Part shown: positions 22,538 to 34,309 of the stretch, one piece after another
Numbering within the stretch: position 1 is the first letter of the stretch
How the letters are laid out: each line of letters opens with the position of its first letter
Source: Leptobrachium leishanense
Lineage: Eukaryota; Chordata; Amphibia; Anura; Megophryidae
Reading direction: 5' to 3'
Length of the DNA stretch: 64,000 nucleotides
NCBI GenBank assembly: GCA_009667805.1
Contig: CM019075.1
Coordinates: forward strand, 20,333,615 to 20,397,614
Position numbers and translations under genes: made by a program
The notes under the pieces: generated by a model
The model's input: only the letters and a program-made list of their open reading frames with translations
Told to the model about the DNA's origin: nothing
The model's database searches: none

Positions 22538-23055
22538 AGATGATAATGGTGGTCATAGTCTCAGTCTGGGAACCTGTAAAGTCTTCTGTATTTAACCAGT
22601 ATCAAGTGCCATGGCTACGCTCATTGTCCTACGTGCTGAAGGTCCTACGCGGGCACGTTTGTCACTGCACCTCCACCATAAATCCAGGTAGAGGCGGCTC
22701 TGCTCACTGCCAAGCATAATTCTTCTGATCTCACCTGACGGATAAACATCAGCAGCTGCGATTGGCCTTCAGATGGCTGAGCCACTATGAAGACCAAGAT
22801 GGCGGCACCGTCCAGGTAAGTGTGACAGGTGCACTCTAAGGTCCAAGGACCTACGCGTTTTTGTCTCCCAGCATGCATATGGTTAAACCCTAGGCCTTTT
22901 ATTTTTGTAATATCAAAAAATGCTTGCCCTTCATGCATTGGTCATTCTGGGTCAATAGGACTTCTTCCCACCAAGCGAGTGCCGCTCATCTTCCACCTAC
23001 AATAGAAGATGGTCAGTGCGAGAGCCCGAGCTGCTGAAAGACTTTGCGTGTTGTT
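22538..23055. other. Unassigned DNA
   Basis: No gene recognised. Short inverted words (GGTCCTACGCG near 22641 and CTACGCGTTT near 22851, GCACCTCCACC near 22667) hint at an old foldback element. Confidence 0.4.
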
Positions 23056-23348
23056 TAAGGCCAGGGGCACACTAGGCGTTTTCTTTACACTAGCGTGCGT
23101 TAAAGAAAACGTTAATGCACCGCCCACCCCTCCACAAGGCTGCAAAGTGTGATCCTCCTATGGAGGATCGCGCTTTGCAGCCCCGTAGACGCGCATCCTA
23201 GCGCATCGACAGTGACGATCGCTAGGTGCACGCATGCTATGCGCGCAAGCATGTGACTGGCTCCGTCCGCAGCATCACAACGCTGCGACGGGCGCTGGTA
23301 ACCCACGCTAGTGCGCACAAGAAGACGCCTAGTGTGCCCCCAGCCTTA
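23056..23348. mobile_element. MITE with GGGGCACACTAGGCGT ends
   Basis: Left TAAGGCCAGGGGCACACTAG then GCGTTTTCTT; right AAGACGCCTAGTGTGCCCCC then AGCCTTA. Inside is a smaller hairpin: GGCTGCAAAGTGTGATCCTC against GAGGATCGCGCTTTGCAGCC (23140-23182). CpG-rich, non-coding, hAT-like by its termini. Confidence 0.85.
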
Positions 23349-23497
23349 GACTCATACTCTAGAACAGCAGGGATCTGGTGGTGGGTTTGCCGTTGGGGCT
23401 GCGCTGTCTATGCAGAGAGACTGAACCACAGGGTCAAGGTCGGAGGCTCGGGCTCTCTCACAGCACACATGCTATCAAAACTTTCCTGCTTTAATGA

Positions 23498-23812
23498 CCT
23501 AATTGTAAAGCGCTGCAAAATCTGGTGGCGCGATAAAAAAAACCAAAAAAACAGTAACTGTAACGGTTAGTCAACGGAATTGCTGCTATGGGACTTCCTA
23601 CCGATAATGGAGAACCGACTGACTTTATTTTAGACATAAATTGCTTTAACCTTTGGTAACAATTGTTTTTCTTCCTTACGTACCGTTATGTCTCATGTTT
23701 GTATTATCTGTCGGCGCAATATAAAAAAACGGTAACTGTAATGGTTAGTGAACGGAATTGTTGCTATGGGGCTTCCTCCTACCGATAACGGAGCACCAAC
23801 TGATTATATATA
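23498..23812. repeat. Two tandem copies of a segment of about 185 bp
   Basis: GTAACTGTAACGGTTAGTCA with ACGGAATTGCTGCTATGGG (23555 on) recurs as GTAACTGTAATGGTTAGTGA (from 23731). Each copy is preceded by a decayed GCGC-type tail (TTGTAAAGCGCTGCAAAATC at 23503; CTGTCGGCGCAATATAAA at 23709), so the duplicated unit includes the dispersed-repeat tail. Confidence 0.8.
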
Positions 23813-25240
23813 TATATAGGACAGAAAATACCTGTCCCAGCCTTCGTCCCTGGTTTATATCCGTCTCAAATTTCACTCCTATAAAAAGCAGCCCTGTGTA
23901 AAATGAAAACTTGACATTATCCACCCCCCTCCCAATTCCTTCTCGGCGAGTAATTAGCGGAGGTGCAAGACAGCAGCGATACCTGGATGTATGTGCTTTC
24001 ACGCCGCTCCTCTAATTCTGCAATTTAAATTCAGAATTACCGTCATTGTTTGTGTTAGTAAAGCGACGCCGAGAGGCGGCCAGAGATGGCCAGATGCAAG
24101 CTGGAACAAACAGCGCAGAACAACAGGCGCTCCACTGAATGTATATTTGTATGAATCGCAGGGACGGCTGTGTTAATTTTTAATACACATCAACAGAAAA
24201 CAAATGTCCGAACAGGGTCACGTATTCCAGCAGAGGTGACTATTTCCCACCTCTCCCTTGTCTGTCCTTCTAATCCTTTATCCACGCTGACAATATAATA
24301 CATGCCATGCAATCTTAACGGCTACCATCTCTGCCCAGGGGCCATTTTTATATATATATTTTTTTATTATTATTTATTTATTTTTTAAAAACATAATTAT
24401 TTTCGCACACAACAATCTTTGCCCTCTCGACGAAACACTCTTCTGCTAGAAAATAATTCCTCGGTGAGGAGAGAGAGACTTAAAAGAAATAAAAAGAACT
24501 ATATAATCTTTATTATTTTTAATATGAACCAGGAGAACTGTGTCAAATACGAGAGCCGGGATAATCCCTTTAGCCCGAGCCGGAGAATATGGCTTTGGTT
24601 TCTAATCCTGAAATATTAGGAGTAATATTTTCATCGGTTACATGGCGAACGCACAAATTAAACGCTGGAGGAGTATTGTGACACACACACACACATACAC
24701 ATACAGTATATGTATCCCGTGAAATGGAAAGTAAGGAGATAATAATAAATTCAGACGAAATTGAAAATAATGAGGGTTATTTGTGAGATGCAAGAGGATG
24801 TCTCTCTTTGCTCTCCGAGACCATATCTAGGTACTGGCGGAGACCAACTCTCCAGGCTCCCAGAAGCCCCCTATCAGCGTCACTTATTACAGAAATCTGG
24901 TTTGTCTATGATATAAATCTCACACATTCTCCATAAAGAATGGTTTTACCTTCTGAGCTGTACTAAAAACATACAATAACACACAACAAAATAATCATGA
25001 TGATGGTTAGAAATCTCTCATCTTGCAGAAGGGACTAGTATTGGATCATCATGGCGATGTTGCATGTGATTATTCTTCTCATTGTGATTGTATATAACAA
25101 TATACAGCCACTCTTCCACTTATGAACTGTGCGACTTATGTCTATCCATCGTACATACGGCCATGACAGATTTTTGTACTGCAGACAGCGCTACATAGGC
25201 ATCTTACACAGACTGCTGTTGCTCACCCATATAGCACTTG
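23813..25240. other. Unique DNA
   Basis: No gene recognised. Microsatellite-like (TA)n at 23806-23818 and (CA)n at 24680-24705. T-rich and AT-rich stretches at 24340-24400. Confidence 0.45.
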
Positions 25241-25800
25241 TATTGTGCTCTGTGCATGTCTGTCCATACTGCCCATACCATCTATTAACCCAAGTTTCCA
25301 TCGTTCATATGCACGTCCATATTGTGTAACGTCTACACGTCCAAAATGTCCATTGGTCATATGCATGTCCATATTGTGTACCTTCCACATGTCCGTATTG
25401 TCCGTTGGTCATATGCATGTCCATATTGTGTACCTTCCACATGTCCGTATTGTCCGTTGGTCATATGCATGTCCATATTGTGTACCTTCCACATGTCCGT
25501 ATTGTCCGTTGGTCATATGCATGTCCATATTGTGTACCTTCCACATGTCCGTATTGTCCATTGGCCATATGCATGTCCATATTGTGTACCTTCCACATGT
25601 CCGTATTGCCCAGATTGTGTACCATCCACATGTCATATGCATGTCCATATTGTGTACCATCCTCACGTCCGTAATGTGTACAATCCACACGTCTGTAATG
25701 TGTACAATCCACACGTCCGTAATATGTACAATCCACACGTCCGTATTCTCCATTATTCATATGTATGTCCATATTGCCAATATTGTGTAGTCCATACTGT
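25241..25800. repeat. 52-bp minisatellite built of two 26-bp halves
   Basis: Core units at 25381, 25433, 25485 and 25537, each joining ATGCATGTCCATATTGTGTA (half 1) and CACATGTCCGTATTGTCC (half 2). At 25620-25760 only shorter units remain (CACACGTCCGTAATGTGTAC, about 24 bp). Frames across it are artefacts. Confidence 0.93.
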
Positions 25801-25894
25801 GTACATGTTTGACTTCCATCCAAATCTACTTATGACCTGTCAGTCAGAAAGTATTGCGGTCAAAAGTCGACGAGTGGCTCCAATGTCTCAGTCT

Positions 25895-26181
25895 TATGCC
25901 AGTGTCAGATGAGCGCACTACGTGCATGCGTACTGACGCGCCTCCCGATGTCCTTCGTAGTGTTGGGACTTTTCAACATGGCGGGCCACACGGTGTAGCG
26001 CGCACATGAATTGCGCATGCTACAATGGGCATGCAGAAATCCTCCCCGTTGAAACGCTACAATGCACTTAAAACACACAAAGGCTCTTCAAGGTGGCCAA
26101 ACGTGCATCAGAATGGAAGAAATGCCCACTCTCACGGACATTCCATCCACTCTGAACGGCGCTCATCTGACACCGGCCTTA
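25895..26181. mobile_element. MITE with TCAGACGAGCGCA ends, copy 2
   Basis: Left ATGCCAGTGTCAGATGAGCG; right GCTCATCTGACACCGGCCTT. Shares interior words with 14071-14392 (GTTGAAACGCTACAATGCAC against TCGAAACGTTATGACGCAC). Confidence 0.75.
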
Positions 26182-27130
26182 CTAATAACATAAATGGAAT
26201 GGAAGCACCAAAGTCCTACCCAATCCAAGCCATGAGGTCTCAAACTCCACCATGGTGAGAACAATCAGATTTGATTCTCATTCTGGGGTGTCAAACAGAT
26301 GGCTAACATTTCTCAATCAGTGCAGAAACGTTGGGTCTTGAACAGGCTGGTAAAGTACCAATGATATGGACGGTCGCTTCCTGTGCAAACCCTTAAGTCT
26401 CAAGCATATTTACATGATTAGAGTAGCAGATGATGCAAAGTCTTGGGTCTAAAACAGAGGGGCGTCAAGTCTACGACATGAGGAGTCTCAGCTGGTGCGC
26501 TGTTTTTCACCACCAGATCGCTGACATAAGTAGGACAGAGACTCTCAGGCGGTGTAGAGTCAGGGTTTCAGACAGCACATGGTATACTTCGTATCTAGAC
26601 TGCTACACCCAGCCCTGTGCTGAATGTTCCTTAGACCAGATAATACACCTTTAAATCAGATTCCGATCATATTGCTTTATTTTTTTCCTAATTTCCCACT
26701 AAATCTGCCCGTCACAGCATGATAATTGCTTACATTGCACTGGGGAGCAGAGTTATTCCAGTCTCAGAAAGCAGCCAGAGTTGTCTGTCACATACAGGTG
26801 ACGCCTCTCCAATGTGATCACCAATAAATATAAAAGAATAACAGCGCTACGCAGCTTCACGTAGCCTCATATCTACCTCATCTCTTCACTCATTTGCCAC
26901 ACTTTTTGATTGGTACACTGCTAGTCTGGAGGTGTTGGCTTGGCGTGGTTGTACAGAAGAAAAGGAACAATGTGGCAAAACCAAAATGGTAGAGGTAAAG
27001 GCATATAGTGTAACAGACCATGAGAGAAACCAGGGATGGGGGGGGGGGGAGCAATGGAAGACAGAAGCGGGGAGATTGGTCAGCAATATAGAGAAATCGA
27101 GTAGGAAGCCAAGATGAAGACAGGATTTAT
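26182..27130. other. Unassigned DNA
   Basis: No gene recognised. G-run at 27038-27048. Confidence 0.45.
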
Positions 27131-27796
27131 TTATTCATAAAGGATTTTACCAGGAAGGATACATTGAGATTTCTCTCGTTTTCAAGTATGTCCTGGGTTC
27201 AAGAACATTGAAGTGTTACAGTTACAGAAATACAAAGTAATACAATGCAAGATATTAAAAAAACAACACAAATATACAGATTAACAGAAAATAAAATATG
27301 TAGAAAAATAGTCATTATGTTACATGTTTACAGGTGCATTCTGTATTGAGGTATGTTAGTAAGGAGCTCTTGAGTGACATAAGACTGGAAAATTTGATGG
27401 CGTCTGGGAGGTTATTCCATATTTGCGGTGCTCTGTAGGAAAATGAGGATCGAGCCGCTGTCTTTTTGTATTGTGGTATTGCAAGTAAGGTGCTGGTCCT
27501 GGATCGGAGGTTATAGGATGAGGGAGCTGCTGGGGGAAGCAATCTATTCATGTAGGGTGGCAGCTTCCCAGAAATGCTCTTAAACACCAGGCTGGAAAGG
27601 TGAAGGGTGCGTCTGGATTCCAGCGATGGCCAGTTTAGCTCTTTTAACATGTCACAATGGTGGGTCATGTAGTTACATTGTAATGCAAAGCGGCAGAATG
27701 AGTTATACAATGTAGTAAGTTTCTGAAGATGTGTTTGCGGGGCGGCTGCATACACTACATCTCCGTATTCAATAGCCGGCATAAGCATTTGTTGTA
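27131..27796 (-). pseudogene. 5'-truncated LINE, reverse transcriptase C-terminal part (L2/Rex1/CR1 type)
   Basis: On the minus strand a frame ending at 27315 reads MLMPAIEYGDVVYAAAP ... HHCDMLKELNWPSLESRR ... YNLRSR ... FSYRAPQIWNNLPDAIK, the C-terminal tail of L2/Rex1/CR1-type retrotransposon ORF2, after the catalytic fingers and palm. The open frame continues upstream to 28283, but beyond about 27796 it enters unrelated purine-rich DNA, where homology to the second copy (58490-59792) stops at GTACAA. So the element is 5'-truncated and the extra frame is not LINE. A 3' UTR of about 185 bp ends in an AAATAAAT-type tail at 27131. Confidence 0.88.
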
Positions 27797-29196
27797 CAAG
27801 GATGGGGAAGAAGGCCAAGAGAGGCGGCAGAGAAGGACAAGACATGGTGGCAGGAGACATGAAGAGAAGTAGGATGGTGGGGGAGAAAGGAATGGACTGG
27901 TATCCAACATGAAGAGAGGATGGACAAAAAAGGTAAGGTGGGGAGACATGTAGAGATGAAGAGAGTACGTGACAGTAGGGTAAACTGGCATTGGATATGT
28001 AGAGGGATAGAGTTGAAAGAGGGACCGAGAGAAAGTGGGAGAAAGATGGAGAGAATGAAAGAAGATGTGGCAGAGAGGTAGGGAGGGAGGGAAGGAGGGA
28101 TGTATCGAATGAGGACAGTGACATGGAGAAAGGGAAGATAGATGGAGGCGAGACAGAAAGGCGAGATAAAGACAAGTCAATCAGAGGTTGGTGAGCAGGT
28201 GGTGAAGAGAAGCAAGTGATACACAGCACAGAGTTGAAGAGAGGTCGAGTGGTGGAGAGAACGTGCGTGGGGGAAGGAGACACAGAAATCAGGTGAAGTG
28301 GAGTGAGAGGGAAACAGAGGAATCAGACATAATAGGAAGGAGGGAGAGATTTACTAAGGAGGCGTTCAGTTCCCCGGGAAAGAGCCGCGGTGCCTTTGTC
28401 TTTAGCAGAAGCTCTGGTGGAATCAGAATGATGGAGATAACCTTTTGAGAAGTGAAGATAGATGAAGCCATCTGACATATATACATTCTGAAGAAAAGAG
28501 ACAGGTACAATAAAGGGCAGCAGACTGGCGTCCCTCCAGAGTCACCTCCATATATATGTCACCGAAGAAATATCAGTCTAAGACCTTCTTTTTTTCCCTT
28601 CCAGAAACAACATTCATTTTCTTTATAGCACGCTCCCACCATCTCTCTCAGGGTGACAGACGCGCTGTCTGAACCACAAGTGCCACCCAGAGACCTAGAC
28701 TTGTAATTGGCATCAACTGGACATCATAATTTTATTATGTTTGGGTTAACCCTAGACGACCTTTCCGAGGGATCCAGAATTCTTTTATACTGTATGCTGT
28801 AAACACATTTGTTTTAGAATAATAAAAAACAAACCGCTACATCAGGATCCATGCATCGTCAAACCAGGACTGGTCGTACTGCTGCAGAAAGCAAACGCAA
28901 TGCTCCAGACACAGCAAGAAATCAGCTTGAACAGACTTTTAAATAAAATTAAAAAAACAAACAAAAAAGAAAAAAACAGATTCTGCTCCTTCCTTTGATC
29001 GCAAATAGAGCAGAATCTGTTGGTTAGGGTAAACACTCATCGTAAAAGTAACCTTCACACCCTAAAACAAACATGAGCCTCCTTTTTGCACCCAAAGTTA
29101 AAGTGTCGGTTTTTGGGTAAAAAAAAAAAGCTACTTTCCTTTAAATTGGCGACTTTTTTGGTGAGGAATTTCTAGTCTTGTCCATAAGTTAGCGAC
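27797..29196. other. Purine-rich, then unassigned DNA
   Basis: 27797-28350 is strongly purine-rich on the plus strand (GGAGGGAGGGAAGGAGGGAT near 28081) and opens a meaningless frame on the other strand. The rest holds no recognised gene. CAGATTCTGCTCC...GAGCAGAATCTGTTGG (28978-29022) is a short inverted repeat with a relative at 39904-39975. Confidence 0.5.
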
Positions 29197-30114
29197 TTAG
29201 ACTCAGGTCAGACGAGCGCAGTGATCACGTCCGTGTTGCCGCACATTTTAACGTCCGTGGTAGCTTACACTTATGATCAATAGAGACCCACACACAAAGT
29301 ATGTCTGCACGGAAGTGCAGACGCACAACGGACACAAGTTAGGCAAGAAGGTAAAACCGCTAGAACAGACGTGCGGAGTGCGCCACGTCCGCATAGCTTT
29401 GTGTGTGAGTGATGGAATGTAGTCAGACGGACTGCATTTTTTACGTCCAGCATTTTTGACAGACAAAATTGTTTTTCATATACATACAGAAAAGATGGCG
29501 TCGCGCCTGTACTCACCAGAGCGGCTGTAACAGCCAGGAGTAACAGCCCAGTTCATGTATAAAACATAAGAGAAAAAAATGTCACCTGCGCTCGTTTCTA
29601 TGTATTTCCATGTACATCAAAACACTATCAGGAGGTTTTAGTTTGTTTTAATGGCCATTGAAGCGTAAACTCACTCGCCCCGACAAGGCACCTCTTTGTA
29701 GAGTGAGTCCTAACCAATGTACCAAAAGCTGCTCTCCTTAGCTGAAGAGCAGCAGGAGGGGCATGCAGTTGCTCAGTAGAGCAGCTTTTGGTACATTGGT
29801 TAGGACTCACTCTACAAAGAGGTGCCTTGACGGGGCGAGTGAGCTTACGTTTCAATGGCCATTAAAACAAACTAAAACCTCCTGATAGTGTTTTGTTGTA
29901 CATGGAAATATATAGAAACGAGCGCAGATGACATTTTTTTTCTCTTGTTATGGTTTTTCATATTAATTTTATTTTCCCATCTACGTCAGTCAAAAAAAAC
30001 ATCAGTCACAAAAACGGACCGTGTGGCCACTACCGTGTTGTCAGTCAGAAAGTACGTCCGTTGTGCATGGACGCACAGTCCGCACAGAATGCGTTCGTTT
30101 GACCCTAGCCTTAG
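29197..30114. mobile_element. Long MITE with TCAGACGAGCGCA ends
   Basis: Left TTAGACTCAGGTCAGACGAG; right CGTTCGTTTGACCCTAGCCT and TAG. Sub-terminal CACGTCCG/CGGACGT words are scattered in both orientations. A foldback at 29574-29937 sits in the middle. Related to 14071-14392 by its ends. Confidence 0.75.
29574..29937. repeat. Long foldback, arms about 155 bp
   Basis: Left arm (29574-29730) contains AAATGTCACCTGCGCTCGTT, AGGAGGTTTTAGTTTGTTTT and CAAGGCACCTCTTTGTAGAG; the right arm (29780-29937) is its near-perfect inverse. A loop of about 50 bp (GCTGAAGAGCAGCAGGAG) separates them. Differences are few, so it is young or under conversion. Confidence 0.93.
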
Positions 30115-30640
30115 TGATAGTAAACAGATATTGGGCAAAGTTTTACAGGATCCAAGACTCTAGCTTGATTAATACCAGACTTTTTACGAAATCCAAAGTT
30201 CCGGTTGATCAAGGACTCCCCAAATCTAGGACCATGGTTTTCCACGGATTTCCAAGGTTTCCCTGGGTCCAGTTATGCAACGGGTCTAAGATTTAACAGA
30301 ATCCACGCAAAATCTTTGGTTATGGTTGGCCAAGAATTTGAAAAATTCTGGCTTCTGAATGCCAAGGGTTTGTAGGATTCAACAAGGCCCTGATTAGTCA
30401 TGGTTTTCATAAATGATGTCCTGACAAGGTTTCCGGAATCCGATTCTCTAACTGGTTAATGTTTTACAGAATTTCTGGACACCTACTGACCACGATTTTT
30501 GGAAGACAAATCCAGATTCTACTGGGCCAAAGCTTTTAAAGGATACAGCACTCTGAAAGGCTTAGTTGGTCCAGATTCCAATTCTCTAATCGGCCAAGGC
30601 TCCAAATCCCCACCGGCCCAGGAGCCAGATAAAGTGGGCT
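30115..30640. repeat. Highly degenerate tandem repeat, about 30-45 bp
   Basis: Recurring words in one order: GTTTTACAGGATCCAAGACTCT, then GGTTGATCAAGG, GGTTTTCCACGGATTTCCAAGG, GGTTGGCCAAGAATTTG, GGTTAATGTTTTACAGAATTTC. Each stretch has (GG)TT-R-CCAAGG...TTT..(A)GGAT/AATCC. Read as an ancient minisatellite; period is approximate. Confidence 0.55.
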
Positions 30641-31254
30641 GACCTGGATGGCTAGAGTTGGGCTTTACCTTTTCTCTAGTGTATAATCGTCATACATCAA
30701 ATGTCATCAGGCTGGGGAAGGGACAAATGGGCTTAGGGTGGCAAGGTCACTGTAGGTGTTGGAACAAACAAAACAAAATACAAGCGTGATTAGATAAAGC
30801 GCAGGCGAACGGTTCAGAGACTGCGTGTCCCATAAGGGCCGATAATGACACGGTGCCTGTCCTACACTCGGAACACACACAGCTCCTGGCTTTAATTTCA
30901 GTGTTGACAACGGCATTAAATTATACGTCTCTGTCCTTGTAGAGATGATTATCAGAAGCAGACGTGGAGGAGCAAGAAGCAGATTGCCCCTGGAGTCCGC
31001 ACGTATTTAACGTGTGCTGGTCACTGGCTCTAGGGGCCACGCGGAGATAGGATCGCCGGGATATGATAACCAGGCCTCAGCCAAGATGGAGGGAAGATAA
31101 TTCTCAGATAACCTTGCTGTGTATTCAAGGCTGGCGAAGGCGCCAAGCGTGAGCGCGTACTATATAAAAACACACACATCTTTTATAAATCTGTATATAA
31201 AGAAATAATTATCTTTAGATAATGTTACAGTGTTACAGACATTATACACATATT
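30641..31254. other. Unassigned DNA
   Basis: No gene recognised. Confidence 0.45.
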
Positions 31255-31899
31255 GGGCTTTATTACATTCCTTGCGCAAAAACGCTCGCACAGCGCAATT
31301 TTTTTGGTGCGCAGCATTAAACGTTAACGCACGTAAATTAACGCTGGTATTACGATCCGAGTGCATTTTTTCACCCATCAGAAAATATCACGCGTAAAAC
31401 ATACGCGCGAAAACGCGCAGAAATCGGTGGGCAGACTGTTTTTTTTCACGCGATTCAGCCAATCAGAATTAAGAACCACAAATGTCTCACGTTCAGTTTT
31501 TGCGCCGGACGAAATCAATCTGCGCATATATGCTGCAGCAATAATAAAAACACGCACAACCTCTCAATTTTATTGTTTGGGTATGTGTAGAATGTGTAAC
31601 TATACTTTGCTGTATTGTTTTTTTTTTGGGCTGGTGTATTTGGTTTCGGCCACGACGTTCAGATTTGCTGTTACCACCAGCGCATCGATTGTAATACCAT
31701 CCGCGTACCAGCGCACGAACGCATTTGCGCTCACAATGTGAAGTATGGGTTGCGCTCACGAACTTGCGCTCGTGCAGAGTCACTCGCGTTAAACGCTAAC
31801 GTGCATTTTTGCGTGCGAACGTCGTAATACGACGTTCAGCGCGAAGGGTTTTTTCCGCTCGCGTTAATGCGTTTGCGCACGAACAGTGTAATAGGGCCC
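31255..31899. mobile_element. Harbinger-like MITE, CpG-rich
   Basis: Left GGGCTTTATTACATTCCTTG; right inverse GTTTGCGCACGAACAGTGTA then ATAGGGCCC. A 3-bp ATT flanks both ends. Many GCGC/CGCG words lie in sub-terminal inverted arrays (TTAACGCACG, CGTTAAACGCTAACG). Ends of GGGC type plus a 3-bp duplication suggest PIF/Harbinger. Non-coding. Confidence 0.75.
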
Positions 31900-32185
31900 A
31901 TTGTGTATAACTCTTTTTGGTGATGTTACTACACTATGTTACACACATTATACACAGATCGTCCATACAAGATTGGACAATCAACACACAGTATATGACA
32001 CATACTTACCGTAAGAACACTAATAGCACATACACACACCAAAACGATTTCCGTTGTTTATTAGAGCATCAATACAATAGATCAGGAAATTATAAATTTC
32101 AGAACACGAGAGAAATGGGGAACTATTCCCTAGTGAACACCAACGTTAATGTCTGGATGTGTAAGCGTTACCGCCAGGATAAGTG

Positions 32186-32750
32186 ACTTTAATGCATGCC
32201 GCCCATATTACCTTCCTGACGCTAAACCCGCAAGAAATCACCTGGCACATCGGTGATTGCGTTAGCATCCGCGGGCTTACTGTACGTTGCACATCCTATA
32301 CTTAACATGGGAAGCACAATCAGTAATTAGTGTTTCGATAAGGTATTAAGCAAGTACCAGCGCTAATTACCGCAAGGAAGCGGAGAGCCAAAAGTTAGCA
32401 CCTTCTAAAAGGCTGGCGTAACATGATTCTGCATTTGAAAAATCATTTAGCACCCCCTAAACCCCCCCAATAAATCCCATACTCCCCTCTCATCCCACAG
32501 TGATAACAGTGGCCTTCTTGTTGTCGGGAGAAGAGTGAGACTGGGAACAAATAGTTCCAAGTCCCCCTTCGAGATCACTCTGCATCGAAAGCCTCCATGG
32601 CGTCCTATAGACTCCAGGAGGTGATACTCGCAATGGCACGGAAGAGCTACTGCAAGCATCCCAGAGGTTAGCGCTGCGTTTTGGGGCAAGGTGCCGAGGC
32701 AGCGCCTCCCCTGGAATATGGGTGCAGGGCGAAGGATACAAATGCAAAGA
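32186..32750. mobile_element. Dispersed MITE-like repeat related to 51550-52080
   Basis: Shares with 51550-52080 the ordered words TTCCTGACGCTA, CATCCTATACTTAACATG, AGCGCTAATTACCG, AAATCATTTAGCACCCCCT, CCAATAAATCCCAT, GAGACTGGGAACAAAT and GGTTAGCGCTGCGTT. The 46424-47106 element also has TATACTTAACATGGGGAGC. Ends not resolved here. Confidence 0.7.
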
Positions 32751-33195
32751 AGTGTTCCAACAAAAAGACTATCTTACAGGTCTGTATAATCATTCGTAAG
32801 GAGACAAGAACACCAGGTGCACGTCTTCAGAACTATCGGGCTTCCCCATGGGTTGCACCCGGACTTGGCATTGCCCAATGACAGCCTCAAACAAAGATAC
32901 TATGAAATATCCTGAATAAAGCCATTAACTGTCCCAACTTCGGTTCAACAGAGGTCACTTGGCTATAATGAAGAGAGATTCTACCCGGAAGACCCATTCC
33001 TCTAATGTCAGGATATTTGTGGTGTTCCACTGAAGCGGACTGTTGAAAGCAGAGAACCTCTGATTTTTGCTCAAGGTTCGAGTCAACTTCTTCAACTGGA
33101 GTAAGAATAAATAACAATAGGATGAAGAATAACTAGATCTACCTCAAAAATCTCTTTAATAACCTCAATCTGCCAAATTAGGATTATGCATTTGC
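32751..33195. other. Unassigned DNA
   Basis: No gene recognised; may include further decayed LINE sequence from the neighbouring element. Confidence 0.4.
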
Positions 33196-34050
33196 AAAAC
33201 CATCAGACATGGAGATATGTATGTACCCAAGTCTTCCAAGAAACGTTACCATGGTAGACTAAGTGATGAGATATTTGAAACAAATGTGACAGATCTTTAC
33301 CAAAATAAAAGTGGTTTGCATGACTTTTATACACATCTAGAGACATTCGATCCATGGTATGCCAGTATTTAGGTTTTGGTTCACTGGTCTTCTGTGAAAG
33401 CGTCAAAACCCTGTTCTCGTCTCGGATGATGGTTCTGGAGGACATTTGTCAACATCTCGTAGTAACATATTTAAAGTTGATATGCTACAGTTGAGGCAAA
33501 GCAGCTGGCAAAAATTTTCAAGGGATGTCAAAAGACTGAAGTCACCACTTAACAAGACGAGCGAAGACTTTATCTGGAAATAGTTAAATCTGTCAGGGAA
33601 GGATGGAGGAATCTCAGTGTCAAGAATCCAGAGGAGGGAAATACCATCCTGGTGAATTATCAGAACTTTAAGCCAAACACCCTTTGATAAATGGGAGAAA
33701 AGTACTGCGTACATGATGTTGGGAACTGCTGGTTTGTGTCGTAGGGTTGCTAAGGGTGAAATGGTGGATGACAAGGCAAATGTCTTTCTGATCTTCCACC
33801 ACAAACACAAACTACTGTCAACCGGGCCTCAACTCTGAATGTCCTTTGTGAGGTCTCCAGTTTGGCATCTGGTAGAGGGAGTCCCTGTTTGGCTTGGCCG
33901 GCACAATTCCTTTCGTACAGATGGAATGTGTGAGTTCTGAGTACGACTTGGCACAGGTCAATGTTCGAGATATAGAGGATGGATACAGCACGAGGGGCAT
34001 GACATTAATTTTGATCAAGCTTATTCTACCCACCCAAATATATTTAGAAT
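33196..34050 (-). pseudogene. Decayed Tx1/L1-like LINE ORF2 fragment
   Basis: On the minus strand the fragment opens with MGRISLIKINVMPLVLYP (34033 on), matching the conserved GRI-L-K-N-LP-LLYLF block of L1/Tx1 ORF2 after the reverse transcriptase core. It continues with KPNRDSLYQ and a P-HKG-like remnant. A second frame (33810-33403) has SPLATLRHKPAVP and WILDTEIPPSFPDRFNYFQI, the counterpart of the SPL-NP-FPPG ... SF-L...FRYLQI region. Stops and frameshifts separate the pieces. The palm and endonuclease are absent. Tx1 is the L1-related clade found in frogs and fish; the clade call is from motif order only. Confidence 0.75.
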
Positions 34051-34309
34051 TTCCAGTCCATTTGTCTGTGTCCGTTCTAAAGGTGGAAAGAAGTGTTTGG
34101 AGTCACAAAGGAGAAATGAGTGGTCAGTGACCCATGACCCGAGAGATTTCATTTTATGGGTGCACCACTTCAATAAGCACTTCTGCTTAATAAGTGCAAT
34201 CTTTAGGAAATGGAAACATTCAGGATTTCCGATTGCCTGAGAAGGTCTAAATGAGTTCCCACCTTGGTCAGATCATCCACTCCACGATTTCACCCAAGGA
34301 TCAAGTTAA

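Noticed and set aside
25245..25912. Cys-rich repeat proteins
   Set aside because: Product of the 52-bp array; several overlapping frames on both strands are equally long.
27797..28283. N-terminal extension of the LINE protein
   Set aside because: Homology to the second LINE copy stops at about 27796; the extension is translated purine-rich DNA and is low-complexity Ser/Pro/Leu.
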